From NCBI RefSeq assembly GCF_040049215.1, contig NZ_JBDZDN010000003.1, positions 62,001 through 126,000 on the forward strand: a DNA stretch of 64,000 nucleotides. Direction: 5' to 3'. Source of the stretch: Mesorhizobium_K sp040049215 (GTDB lineage Bacteria > Pseudomonadota > Alphaproteobacteria > Rhizobiales > Rhizobiaceae). The translations under genes and the position numbers were made by a program. The notes under the pieces are model-generated. The model searched no databases and was not told the DNA's origin. It saw only the letters and a list, made by a program, of their open reading frames with translations. Positions 7,734 through 16,184 of the stretch are shown piece by piece (position 1 is the first letter of the stretch; each line of letters starts with the position of its first letter).

Positions 7734-8840
7734 ATGGATCTCCCGCCCTTCCTGCTCGATCACTGGCTGGCCAAACACAGCTTTGCGACGCCGCCGATCG
7801 CATACGACCTGGCGTCGAGCACCGGGCCGAAATGGACGGTCGGTGAACTTCTTGCGCTTGGGGACGGCACTGGTCTCGACGATACGGTGCTGAGCTACGC
7901 GCCGTCCGAAGGCGGCAGGGCGTTGCGCGAAGCGATCGGCACTTTCCTCGGCGTCGATCCGGATTGGGTCGTGGTGACGCTCGGCGCGTCGGAGGCCTTT
8001 TCAATCCTGCTTTGTGCGGCGGCTCGGCCGGGGACCAACGTCGTGCTGCCGTCGCCGGGCTATCCGGCCTTCGACCCGATGGCCGGTGTCTGGGGGCTTG
8101 GCGTCCGCCATGTCAGGCTGTCGCGGGACAACGGCTTCCGGCAGCACGCCGCGGATGTGCTGGACGCGGTGGATGAGAGCACCGTGTTCGCGCTGGTGAA
8201 CACTCCGCACAATCCGGCCGGCACCATCATGCCGCGCGACGGAATCGAGGAACTGGCCGCTGCCCTGCACCGGAAAGGCGTGCCGCTGGTCGTCGACGAG
8301 GTTTATCACCCGCTCTATTTCGGCAAGCCCCAGCCATCGGCGGCCTCGCTCTCCAACGTGATTGCGATGGGCGACATGTCCAAGGCGATGTCGCTGGCCG
8401 GCCTGCGCATCGGCTGGCTGGTCGAGCGCGATCCGCAGCGGCGCGAGAAGATGATCGACGCGCGCAGCTATTTCACGATCAGCAGTTCGCCCCTGCTGGA
8501 GCGGCTGGCGGTTCACGCGCTCGCCAACCGCGACGTGCTGCTCACCAGGCTCCAGGCTGTCGCCGGCGAAAACCTCGTCGCGCTGTCGGATTTCATGGAC
8601 CGCGTATCCGACGTGCTCGCCTGGGCACGACCGGCGGGCGGAACAGTGTGTTTTCCGTGGTTCCGCGACGGCCGCGACAGCCGGCCCTTCTGCGAGGCGC
8701 TTGCCGCGAACGGCGTACTGGTCGCGCCGGGCGACTGCTTCGGCATGCCGGAGCATATGCGTTTGGGTTTCGCGCTGCTGAGGCCGGAGAAATTCAGCCA
8801 GGCGCTGGGGATATTCGAGCGTATTCTGCGCGAAGGCTGA
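7734..8840 (+). CDS. PLP-dependent aminotransferase, fold type I (class I/II)
   Basis: The 368-residue protein is a typical aspartate-aminotransferase-fold enzyme. Visible features are the SPGYPAFD substrate loop, NTPHNPAG with the conserved Asn, VVDEVYHPLYF with the PLP-pairing Asp, and GDMSKAMSLAGLRIGW holding the Schiff-base Lys. The ATG at 7734 is preferred over the adjoining GTG at 7731, because AGAGG is then five bases away. The amino-acid substrate is unknown. The preceding Nudix gene ends 119 bases upstream, so it may have its own promoter. Confidence 0.88.
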   Translation: MDLPPFLLDHWLAKHSFATPPIAYDLASSTGPKWTVGELLALGDGTGLDDTVLSYAPSEGGRALREAIGTFLGVDPDWVVVTLGASEAFSILLCAAARPGTNVVLPSPGYPAFDPMAGVWGLGVRHVRLSRDNGFRQHAADVLDAVDESTVFALVNTPHNPAGTIMPRDGIEELAAALHRKGVPLVVDEVYHPLYFGKPQPSAASLSNVIAMGDMSKAMSLAGLRIGWLVERDPQRREKMIDARSYFTISSSPLLERLAVHALANRDVLLTRLQAVAGENLVALSDFMDRVSDVLAWARPAGGTVCFPWFRDGRDSRPFCEALAANGVLVAPGDCFGMPEHMRLGFALLRPEKFSQALGIFERILREG

Positions 8841-8922
8841 CCGTTGGGCGGCGCACCAGCCGCAACGTTGCCGGTGAAGCGTCGATCAAGTAGCCTTTCG
8901 TCGTCGGACTTCGGAGAGCGGC

Positions 8923-10803
8923 ATGCCCGAGGAGCAGGTTGAGCGGCGTTTGGCGGCCATACTTGCGGCCGACCTTGTCGGCTACAGCCGGCTTATGGAG
9001 ACCAACGAGGAGCAGACGCTGAGCAGCCTGCGTCTGCACCGGCGCGAGTTCTTCGATCCCACCGTCGCGCGCCATGGCGGGCGAATCTTCAAGGTCATGG
9101 GCGATGGCTTCCTGATCGAGTTCTCGAGCGTGCTGAGCGCGGCGCGCTGCGCGGTGGAGATCCAGCGCGGCATGCCCGAGCGCAACGCCGGCGTTCCCGA
9201 AGACAGGCACTTCAAGTTTCGCATGGGGATCAACCTTGGCGACCTCATCGTGGACGGCGACGACTTCCACGGTGACGGTGTCAACCTTGCGGTGCGGCTG
9301 CAGAGCCTCGCTCCTCCGGGCGGAATCGCCTGCTCGGCCGCCGTCCGGAACGAGGTGGGCAGCAAGCTCGATGTCGGCTTCTCCGACCAGGGCGACAAGC
9401 GGGTCAAGAACATCGCCCAGCCCGTACATGTCTATTTCGCCGACTGGGGACAGGCGGCTGGCCGCGCTGCCGGCGGGATGGCGGCGTTCGCTGGCGTTGG
9501 GCAGGTTCGGCCCGACAGGCCATCGCTGGCCGTGCTGCCCTTTGCCAATCTCAGCAACGATCCCGAGCAGGAATTCTTCAGCGACGGCATCACCGAAGAC
9601 ATCATCACGGACATGTCGAACGTGTCGGGCCTTTTTGTGCTGAGCCGCAACACGGTGTTCGCCTACAAGGGCAGGGCGCAGAACCTCGAGCGCATCGCCA
9701 GGGAACTCGGCGTCGCCTACGTCGTCGAAGGAAGCGTGCGCAAGGCCGGGAACCGCGTGAGGATCAACGCCGAGTTGATCGAGGGGGCGACCGACGGACA
9801 CCTCTGGGCTGCCCGCTACGATCGCGACCTGACAGATATCTTCGCGGTCCAGGACGAGATCACCAAGGCAATCGTCGAGCAATTGAAGGTCAAGCTCCTG
9901 CCGGAAGAGAAGAAGGCGATCGAAACCGAGCCGACCGCCAATGTCGAGGCATACACCTACTACCTGCGGGCGCGCGAATATTATCACATAGCATCCAAGG
10001 CCCATCACATGATGGCCAAGCAGAATTTGGCCAAGGCCATAGAGCTCGATCCGAATTACGCTCGCGCCTATGCCGGCATCGCAGTGTGCGATTCCCGCCT
10101 CAGGTCGCATTACGGCGTCGACATTCCCGCCGAGGATATTCTCGCGAACGCCGCCAAGGCGCTGGCGATCGACCCCAATCTCGCCGAGGCGCATGCGGTG
10201 CAAGGCTTCGCATTGGCGGTTTGCGACCGCCGCGCCGATGCTGTCGCCGCCTTTGAGCGGGCGCTGTCGCTGGACCCCGCCAACTACGAAGCCAACCGCT
10301 ACTACGCCGAGTTTTGTGTCACGGAGGGACAGTTCGATTTGGCCGCGAAACTCTTCATGCGAGCGATGGAGGCGAAGCCGGCGGACTGCGTTTCGCCGAT
10401 CATGCTGGTCAACGTCTTTCGCTCTCTCGGCCAGCTCGAGCAGGCAGAGAGCTACGGGCGGATCGGCATTCGCAAGGCCGAGGAGGAATTGAAGCTTCAC
10501 CCGGAAAACGCCAACGTCGCGTGTCTTGGGGCGATCGTGCTGGCCTTTCTCGGCGAGCGCGACAAGGCGCTTGAGTGGCTCACGCTCTCCCTGATCACCG
10601 AGCCCGATGATATCAACATCCAGTACAACGCAGCGTGCACCTATTCCCAACTTGGGGAACTCGAGCGCGCCATCGATATACTGGAGTCATGGATGACGCA
10701 TGCGGGGACTGAGATGAAGCTTTGGTTCAGGAACGATTCCGATCTCGATCCCATACGCGGGCACGCCCGCTACGCCAGACTTGTAGAATTGTCGGAAAAT
10801 TGA
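8923..10803 (+). CDS. Class III adenylate cyclase fused to TolB-like domain and TPR repeats
   Basis: The 626-residue protein has three parts. Residues 1 to ~185 form a class III cyclase with metal aspartates at D17 (AADLVGYS) and D61 (VMGDGFL) and the HGDGVNLAVRL region. Residues ~200-330 form a TolB-like/FlgO-type domain (SLAVLPFANLS, ITEDIITDMS, YVVEGSVRKAGNRVRI). The rest is a run of TPR repeats (ALAIDPNLAEAHAVQGFAL and similar). Rhizobial genomes contain many such soluble cyclases. The TPR part probably takes an input signal and the cyclase makes cAMP. It stands alone on the plus strand. No transmembrane helix is seen. Confidence 0.92.
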   Translation: MPEEQVERRLAAILAADLVGYSRLMETNEEQTLSSLRLHRREFFDPTVARHGGRIFKVMGDGFLIEFSSVLSAARCAVEIQRGMPERNAGVPEDRHFKFRMGINLGDLIVDGDDFHGDGVNLAVRLQSLAPPGGIACSAAVRNEVGSKLDVGFSDQGDKRVKNIAQPVHVYFADWGQAAGRAAGGMAAFAGVGQVRPDRPSLAVLPFANLSNDPEQEFFSDGITEDIITDMSNVSGLFVLSRNTVFAYKGRAQNLERIARELGVAYVVEGSVRKAGNRVRINAELIEGATDGHLWAARYDRDLTDIFAVQDEITKAIVEQLKVKLLPEEKKAIETEPTANVEAYTYYLRAREYYHIASKAHHMMAKQNLAKAIELDPNYARAYAGIAVCDSRLRSHYGVDIPAEDILANAAKALAIDPNLAEAHAVQGFALAVCDRRADAVAAFERALSLDPANYEANRYYAEFCVTEGQFDLAAKLFMRAMEAKPADCVSPIMLVNVFRSLGQLEQAESYGRIGIRKAEEELKLHPENANVACLGAIVLAFLGERDKALEWLTLSLITEPDDINIQYNAACTYSQLGELERAIDILESWMTHAGTEMKLWFRNDSDLDPIRGHARYARLVELSEN

Positions 10804-10835
10804 GCGCGAGATTTCCAGAGCCGGTTTCCGGATTG

Positions 10836-10850
10836 TTTACGCTGCGTAAA
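10836..10850. promoter_or_regulatory. Short inverted repeat upstream of the peptidase cassette
   Basis: TTTACG and CGTAAA face each other around a three-base centre, 65 bases before the peptidase start. It is a perfect six-base palindrome in the only upstream spacer of the three-gene cassette and could be an operator. There is no independent support. Confidence 0.3.
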
Positions 10851-10914
10851 GACTGCTCGCCAACGCCCCAATATTGATCTAATCATGATTGCTTGCGGCG
10901 GTCGTGGGGTTCTT

Positions 10915-12246
10915 ATGGGCACACGGTTCAGGCTTTTTGCGCAGTCTCCCTTCGTGGGTTTCGGCACCGAGCCCGAGATCGTGGCCGTTTCGTCGCCACC
11001 GGGAAGCGTTGGCGCCGGGCCGTCCGACGGCCGCATGTTCGTCATCGAGCCCGTCGGCAAGAAATGGCCGTACGGCATGAACCGCGGGCCGCTCGGCACG
11101 CCTTTCGTCTATCTGCCGCAATGGCGCGGGCCGCGCCTTGCGCCGGCCTTGCCCGACGACGACGGAAATTTCGACTACCTGGAGCCCGACATGCCGGGTT
11201 TCGCGGCCGCGCATGCCTTCGGCAGCGCGCGCTTCACGCTTGACGTCTGGGAAAACTATCTGGGCGAGGAGGTCGATTGGCATTTCCGTGACGATTTCGA
11301 CCGCCTGGAAATCTCGATCCTGCCGCAATGGGACAACGCCCGCTTTGGCTACGGTTTCCTCGAGATCGGCAGCCAGTTTGAGAAAGACGGCAGCGTCCTG
11401 CCTTTTGCGCTCGACTTCGACATCATCGCCCACGAGGTCGGCCACGCCTTTATCTTCAGCATCCTCGGCGTGCCCGACGAGAACGCCGAGTTTCCCGAAT
11501 ATGGGGGGTTCCACGAGTCGTTTTCCGACTGCGTGTCGCTGATCGCCGAAATGCACTTTCCGTCGGTGATCGACCAGGTCCTCGATGAAACCAGCGGCAA
11601 CCTCTATCTGTCGAACCGCATCGCGCGCTTTTCCGAGTTTCCGGGAAACCGGCAGATCCGCGACGCCAACAACACCCGTACGATGGACGACTTTGTCGAC
11701 GGCTACCGGAACGAGCATGACCTGTCCGAACCGCTGACCGGCGCCATTTTCGACATTCTGGCGGACATCTTTCAGGAGAGCCTCGTCGACCGTGGCCTGA
11801 TTTCTCGGGAGGTCGAGCAACTGGCTGAGGACGTCGAGTTCGGCGGCGCAGAGTCAGCCGAACTACAGCATGCCTTCGACAGCGCTTATGCGGACGACAG
11901 CGAGGGCTTTGCCCAGGCGCTGGCCGATGCGCGCGATGTGATGGGCGCCTACCTCGCCGAAACGCTGTGGGACCTCGATCCGGATTTCCTCGATTATGGC
12001 GACGTGGCCGACGTTCTCCTCGCCGTCGACGAGCGCGAGACCGATGGACGCTACGGCGACATCATCGAGCGCAATTTCGAACGGCGCGGCATCGGCGTCG
12101 TGTGTGCCGGGCCGCGTTTCGAACCGAAGCAGCAAGGCAGCCTGCCTTCGCAGCGAGCGGTGCTGCCGCGGGACCGTTTTTGGCTTCCGAGGATGAGTTA
12201 TCGGGAGAGGTTTGTTTTGTCGGAATCAATCAACCGTAACGTCTGA
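10915..12246 (+). CDS. Thermolysin-like (M4-type) zinc metallopeptidase, unfamiliar subfamily
   Basis: The protein is about 443 residues long. The zinc motif HEVGHAF is followed about 25 residues later by GGFHESFSD, which matches the GxxNExxSD glutamate helix of thermolysin-type gluzincins; the two His and this Glu would bind zinc. There is no signal peptide, and no recognisable propeptide or M4 C-terminal His block beyond this. A long acidic C-terminal half follows. The ATG at 10915, with GGGG five bases upstream, is preferred to one at 10885 that lacks a ribosome site. It is the first of three co-directional genes. It is followed after 17 bases by the GRSGS-tail gene, suggesting an operon in which the partners are substrates or regulators. 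Confidence 0.72.
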   Translation: MGTRFRLFAQSPFVGFGTEPEIVAVSSPPGSVGAGPSDGRMFVIEPVGKKWPYGMNRGPLGTPFVYLPQWRGPRLAPALPDDDGNFDYLEPDMPGFAAAHAFGSARFTLDVWENYLGEEVDWHFRDDFDRLEISILPQWDNARFGYGFLEIGSQFEKDGSVLPFALDFDIIAHEVGHAFIFSILGVPDENAEFPEYGGFHESFSDCVSLIAEMHFPSVIDQVLDETSGNLYLSNRIARFSEFPGNRQIRDANNTRTMDDFVDGYRNEHDLSEPLTGAIFDILADIFQESLVDRGLISREVEQLAEDVEFGGAESAELQHAFDSAYADDSEGFAQALADARDVMGAYLAETLWDLDPDFLDYGDVADVLLAVDERETDGRYGDIIERNFERRGIGVVCAGPRFEPKQQGSLPSQRAVLPRDRFWLPRMSYRERFVLSESINRNV

Positions 12247-12263
12247 AAGCGCTGGAGGAAAAA

Positions 12264-12866
12264 ATGGCGGCGCCAATTGTACCACAGGAAACTTTGCTCA
12301 GTGCATCAGCAGTATTTCTCTATGGCCGAATGGTAGGCGATCTCCAATTGGTTGCAGACACGGAGCTGAAGCAGCGGCCAAAGCGAAAAGGCGCCAATCT
12401 GTTCCTTCAAAGCCAGTTGAAAGCCGAGAAGGCGGGCTTCGCTCGCATCTACGCATTTTCGTACGAGGGATATATCTACGACCTCGCAAAGCCGGCACTC
12501 TTCCTTGTGCACGGAGGCGGTTATGAAATCGATTCACCCGAGCCGGAAGATCTTGAATATCAGCGGCTGTCGCGTTCGCCCGGGCGAGCAACGTGGACGG
12601 GAGTTGGTAGGCAGTCGGGCGTGTTCTCGTTGGACATGCGGGTGTGGGTTTATGACAAGGGCGACTTCTCGATGCGTCTGGAGGTCGAGACCGGCACTTT
12701 CGAAGACCTTCTGCTGGTCTCCGAACTGGACGAGGAAGCGTGGGGAAGCGGCGGACGCTCCGGCAGCGGACGCTCCGGCAGTGGACGTTCCGGTAGCGGA
12801 CGTTCCGGTAGCGGACGGTCAGGCAGTGGACGCTCCGGTAGCGTGATGGGACGCTCCGGCAGCTAG
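12264..12866 (+). CDS. Hypothetical protein with C-terminal (GRSGS)7 tail
   Basis: The 200-residue protein has a globular-looking first 160 residues (beta-rich, with RIYAFSYEGYIYDLAKPALFLVHGGG and GVFSLDMRVWVYDKGDFSMRLEV). It ends in seven GRSGS units, the last one set off by Val-Met. The tail is flexible, strongly basic and rich in Gly/Ser. I do not recognise the family. GGAGG sits five bases before the ATG, a strong ribosome site. It lies between the peptidase and the poly-acidic gene. The basic tail could bind the 22-residue acidic run of the next protein or be a protease-accessible linker; both are inferences. A hairpin overlaps its stop codon. Confidence 0.75.
   Translation: MAAPIVPQETLLSASAVFLYGRMVGDLQLVADTELKQRPKRKGANLFLQSQLKAEKAGFARIYAFSYEGYIYDLAKPALFLVHGGGYEIDSPEPEDLEYQRLSRSPGRATWTGVGRQSGVFSLDMRVWVYDKGDFSMRLEVETGTFEDLLLVSELDEEAWGSGGRSGSGRSGSGRSGSGRSGSGRSGSGRSGSVMGRSGS
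12753..12863 (+). repeat. 15-bp tandem repeat encoding GRSGS
   Basis: Six contiguous 15-base units (consensus GGACGCTCCGGCAGC) and a seventh after a six-base GTGATG spacer encode the GRSGS tail. Units differ mainly at third positions, so selection has kept the peptide while the DNA drifted. Copy number could vary between strains. Confidence 0.9.
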
Positions 12867-12891
12867 ACACCACGTCGCGGAGGTGTCTAGC
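12862..12891 (+). terminator. Perfect 10-bp hairpin overlapping the GRSGS-gene stop codon
   Basis: GCTAGACACC and GGTGTCTAGC form a perfect 10-base stem around a 10-base loop. The left arm includes the TAG stop. No T-run follows, so full intrinsic termination is doubtful. It may attenuate or process the message between the second and third genes of the cassette. Confidence 0.5.
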
Positions 12892-12926
12892 CGCATCGGA
12901 GAATGGCGGTAGCTCAGGAGGTAACT

Positions 12927-13298
<372 letters not shown>

Positions 13299-13339
13299 GC
13301 AAGAATTCGCGGCGGCCTTTTGCGGATAGGAGCCCGGTT

Positions 13340-14476
13340 TCAGGTATTGGTGGTGGGCGATATTAACCCCCGCGCCGCCGCCACCGCCCTCGGCAGCTCC
13401 TCGGCGAAGATGTCGAGTTCGTGGTCGAGGCCGACGCTGACGCGGATGCAGCGGTCGAGGTCAGGCACCATCGGCTTGCGGATGAAGACGTCGCGGGCAA
13501 TCAGTTCCTGAAGCACCTTCAGCGCGAAGGCGCCGCCCGCGCCGCAATCGATAGTGACGAAATTGGTCGCCGACGGGATTGGCGACAGTCCGTTGTCGCG
13601 CGCGATTTTGGCGATCCGATCGCGTCCGGCCGCGACCTTGGCCTTAACCTCGACGAGCCAGGCCTGGTCGGCGAGTGCTGCCTCGCCGGCGACCAGCGCC
13701 ATGCGGTTGACGCCGTAGTGGTTGCGGACCTTTTCGACGTCGCGGATGAAGCTTTCTTCGCCGACGGCGTAGCCGCAGCGGATGCCGGCAAGTCCGTAGG
13801 CCTTCGAGAAGGTGCGCATCCAGATGACGTTTGGCCGTGACACGTCGATTGGCGTCAGCGCTGACGCTGGGCCGAGCTCGCCATAGGCCTCGTCGATGAC
13901 CAGCATCGTGGTCTCGGGCAGCGCCTCGATGAAGCGCAGGATGTCGACGGCCTCCCACCAAGTGCCCATCGGGTTGTCCGGGTTGGAGAGATAGACCAGC
14001 GGCGCGTTCTCGCGCCTGACCGCCGCAAGCAGGCCGTCGAGGCTCTCCCGGTCGTTCACATAGGGCACCGCGACGAGCCGTCCCCCAAAACCCGCGACGT
14101 GGAAATTGAAGGTCGGATAGGCGCCGAGCGAAGTGACGACGGGCTGGCCGGGCGAGATCATCATGCGCACGACGAGGTTGAGCAGCCCGTCTATGCCTTC
14201 GCCGACGACGACATTGTGGGTGCCGACGCCGAGATGCGCCGCGATCGCCCTCTTCAGGTCGAAATTGTCGGGGTCGCAATACATCCACATATCGGGCGCG
14301 GCGGCCCGCATGGCGGCGATCACCGAAGGGGCAGGCCCGAAGCTGCTCTCATTGGCGCCGATGCGCGCCCTGAACCGCCGGCCGCCGCGGTCGCGCTCCT
14401 GCGCCTCCGGACCGACGAAGGGCACGGTCGGCGGCAACGCCGCTACGAGCGGGGTGAGGGCTGGGCGTTTGGGCAT
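13340..14476 (-). CDS. Histidinol-phosphate aminotransferase-like PLP enzyme
   Basis: The 378-residue protein is a fold-type I aminotransferase of the HisC branch. Visible features are GANESSFGPAPSV at the N-terminus, VVVGEGIDGLLNLVVR, LSNPDNPMGTWW with the conserved Asn, VIDEAYGE with the PLP Asp, and RTFSKAYGLAGIRCGY with the Schiff-base Lys. Rhizobia carry several HisC paralogues. This one stands apart from his genes and could act on histidinol phosphate, aromatic amino acids or another substrate. It is convergent with the poly-acidic gene and divergent from the FecR gene. Confidence 0.85.
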   Translation of the reverse strand: MPKRPALTPLVAALPPTVPFVGPEAQERDRGGRRFRARIGANESSFGPAPSVIAAMRAAAPDMWMYCDPDNFDLKRAIAAHLGVGTHNVVVGEGIDGLLNLVVRMMISPGQPVVTSLGAYPTFNFHVAGFGGRLVAVPYVNDRESLDGLLAAVRRENAPLVYLSNPDNPMGTWWEAVDILRFIEALPETTMLVIDEAYGELGPASALTPIDVSRPNVIWMRTFSKAYGLAGIRCGYAVGEESFIRDVEKVRNHYGVNRMALVAGEAALADQAWLVEVKAKVAAGRDRIAKIARDNGLSPIPSATNFVTIDCGAGGAFALKVLQELIARDVFIRKPMVPDLDRCIRVSVGLDHELDIFAEELPRAVAAARGLISPTTNT

Positions 14477-14561
14477 GGCAGGCTCCGGCGGACGGTGTGG
14501 TGGTATTTGTTGCGAAAAGCCGTGAAACGCAACAGGAACTCGATTGGTTAACGTAAGGTAA

Positions 14562-14589
14562 TTGACACATCTTCAGCCAAGGCTAATAT
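14562..14589 (+). promoter_or_regulatory. Sigma-70-like promoter upstream of the FecR-domain gene
   Basis: TTGACA at 14562-14567 and TAATAT at 14584-14589 are separated by 16 bases, close to the housekeeping consensus. The promoter points at the gene starting 59 bases further on. The gap to the divergent aminotransferase gene is only 171 bases. Confidence 0.6.
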
Positions 14590-14647
14590 GGAAGGTTGTT
14601 GGGAATGCACTCATCGGCAGCGCCTTGGTGGCGCGTGAGGTGCAGGG

Positions 14648-15499
14648 ATGTCTTGGGTGGTCAGGGGTATCGTCGTCGCAGCGCTATTCGCGTTCGCGGA
14701 CATGAGCGTTTTTGCGGCCGAACAGGTTGGCGAGGCGGTCCTCATCAAAACGACGGTGACCGGTGATCGCGGAACGCTCGCCACCAGGTCGCCGGTTCAC
14801 CGCGACGAGCGAATCCGGACGTCGAGTTCTGGCCTTGGCGAGTTTGTGTTCAGAGACGGGACCAAATTCGCCGTCGGCGGTAACTCGTCGGTGGTCATCG
14901 ACAAGTTCGTTTTCGCCGGCAGCGACTCCGTCAAGAGTCTGACTATCAACGCTGCCAAGGGCAGCTTCCGCTGGATAAGCGGCGGATCGCAATCGTCGGC
15001 TTACAAGATACAGACTCCCGCAGGCACGATCGGCATTCGCGGAACCGCCCTCGACATTTTTGTCGGCGCGGGTGGCAAAACGGCTGTCGTTCTGTTGAGC
15101 GGGCAAGCCCGTTTCTGCGGCGGAAATGGCTGCCAGGAGCTGAAGCGCCGCTGCGACGTGGTCGTGGCCACGCCGGGCGGCGGCGTCACGCCCCCCGAGC
15201 GGGTCGACACAGGCATATTCCGCGATCTCGGCACGCCCCGCGCGCTGCCTTTCATTTCGGGCCACCAGCGGCTCTCGGGCCGGTTCCGGGTCGGCAGCGG
15301 TTGCCAGTTGGCGGCATCCCTTCAGCGCTCGCAGTCGCCAGCGCCGCAAAACCAAACGGCGCCGAGCGCGCCCAACCCGCCGGATCCCCCTGATCCTGTT
15401 GACCCGCCGGATCAGCCCTCACCCAAACAGGGCAACAACGGAAAAGGCAATGGCGGCGACGACGGCTCGCCCAACGATCGTGGCGATTCGGATCGTTAG
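14648..15499 (+). CDS. Exported FecR-domain protein with disordered Pro/Asp-rich tail
   Basis: The 283-residue protein has a signal peptide (hydrophobic to about residue 23, AlaPheAlaAla-type end) and then a FecR domain at about 45-160, with TRSPVHRDERIRTSSSG, GTKFAVGGNSSVVID and IQTPAGTIGIRGTALDI. The last ~70 residues are low complexity (repeated PPDP, then GKGNGGDDGSPNDRGD). Exported FecR domains without a sigma factor next door are common in Rhizobiales and may be cell-surface scaffolds. The nearest regulator is the TolB/TPR gene at 16185. A good promoter lies upstream. Confidence 0.85.
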   Translation: MSWVVRGIVVAALFAFADMSVFAAEQVGEAVLIKTTVTGDRGTLATRSPVHRDERIRTSSSGLGEFVFRDGTKFAVGGNSSVVIDKFVFAGSDSVKSLTINAAKGSFRWISGGSQSSAYKIQTPAGTIGIRGTALDIFVGAGGKTAVVLLSGQARFCGGNGCQELKRRCDVVVATPGGGVTPPERVDTGIFRDLGTPRALPFISGHQRLSGRFRVGSGCQLAASLQRSQSPAPQNQTAPSAPNPPDPPDPVDPPDQPSPKQGNNGKGNGGDDGSPNDRGDSDR

Positions 15500-15731
15500 G
15501 TCCACGATGCCCCTCAACCTTTGCGCGGGACGGTGAAATCATCCGGCAGCATGCGCGACCTCCATCGAGGCGAGTAATGCCACCCGGCCGCAAAGGCGGC
15601 ATCATGAGGACATGGCGGCATGGCCCGCTTAATCTTTCGGCTGGCGCCTCGCACCTCGAGCGGAAGAGTGGGGCGGAAGTGATGCGGAGCCAACCCTCCC
15701 ACAACGATCGCTGCGTCGCGATGCGTCCGCT
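15500..15731. other. Gap between the FecR gene and a convergent small gene
   Basis: The 232 bases between two convergent genes contain only short overlapping frames without recognisable protein character or ribosome sites. No clear terminator was found by eye. Confidence 0.4.
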
Positions 15732-16031
15732 TTAGCGTTTCGGCGCTCGCGAGATCGGGACGACCTTGGCCTGACCGAGCGCCCGGCCAATCTCCCTTAC
15801 AAGGTCATCAATCAACACTTGATACTCCGCGCGACGTTCCTCACGGAGGGGTTCTGGTAGTTGATCGCTCGCCGCAAGCGCCTGTTCCGCGACGACAAGA
15901 TCATCGCACATCTCGCGAAAATTCTCGTCCTGACCCAGCAATTCCTGGATCTCCAGTGAACGCGTGGGAAATCGCCTCATTGTCGCACGCAGGTCGCCTT
16001 CCGCAGATATATCCCCAGATGGCGTTTTCAT
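15732..16031 (-). CDS. Small conserved-looking hypothetical protein
   Basis: A 99-residue, soluble, mostly helical acidic protein (MRRFPTRSLEIQELLGQDENFREMCDDLVVAEQAL, then EYQVLIDDLVREIGRAL). The ATG at 16031 is chosen because AAGGA precedes it by five bases; an upstream TTG in frame has no such site. I recognise the style of a small conserved hypothetical of alphaproteobacteria, but no function. It is divergent from the TolB/TPR gene at 16185. Confidence 0.6.
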   Translation of the reverse strand: MKTPSGDISAEGDLRATMRRFPTRSLEIQELLGQDENFREMCDDLVVAEQALAASDQLPEPLREERRAEYQVLIDDLVREIGRALGQAKVVPISRAPKR

Positions 16032-16184
16032 CCCAGTCCTTGGGCGAAGCAAACCTTCGAAAATGATCGAATACTCACTAGGTCGGCTGCTACTTTATTT
16101 GCGTTGGATCAATGCGAGACGTAACATACGCGAGCATCTGGGGATGTTTGGCACGGTTGGCCTGGTTCCGGGAGGGAAGACCGC

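Noticed and set aside
8794..10650. A 618-codon open frame antisense to the cyclase/TPR gene
   Set aside because: It mirrors a GC-rich coding gene; the plus-strand frame has clear cyclase, TolB-like and TPR motifs, while the antisense frame has none.
12753..12863. 15-bp tandem repeats considered as CRISPR or other non-coding array
   Set aside because: Units are contiguous without spacers, keep the reading frame and vary at third codon positions, so they are coding repeats.
15514..15702. A 62-codon minus-strand frame after the FecR gene
   Set aside because: No ribosome site, Arg/Pro-rich composition and no family resemblance.
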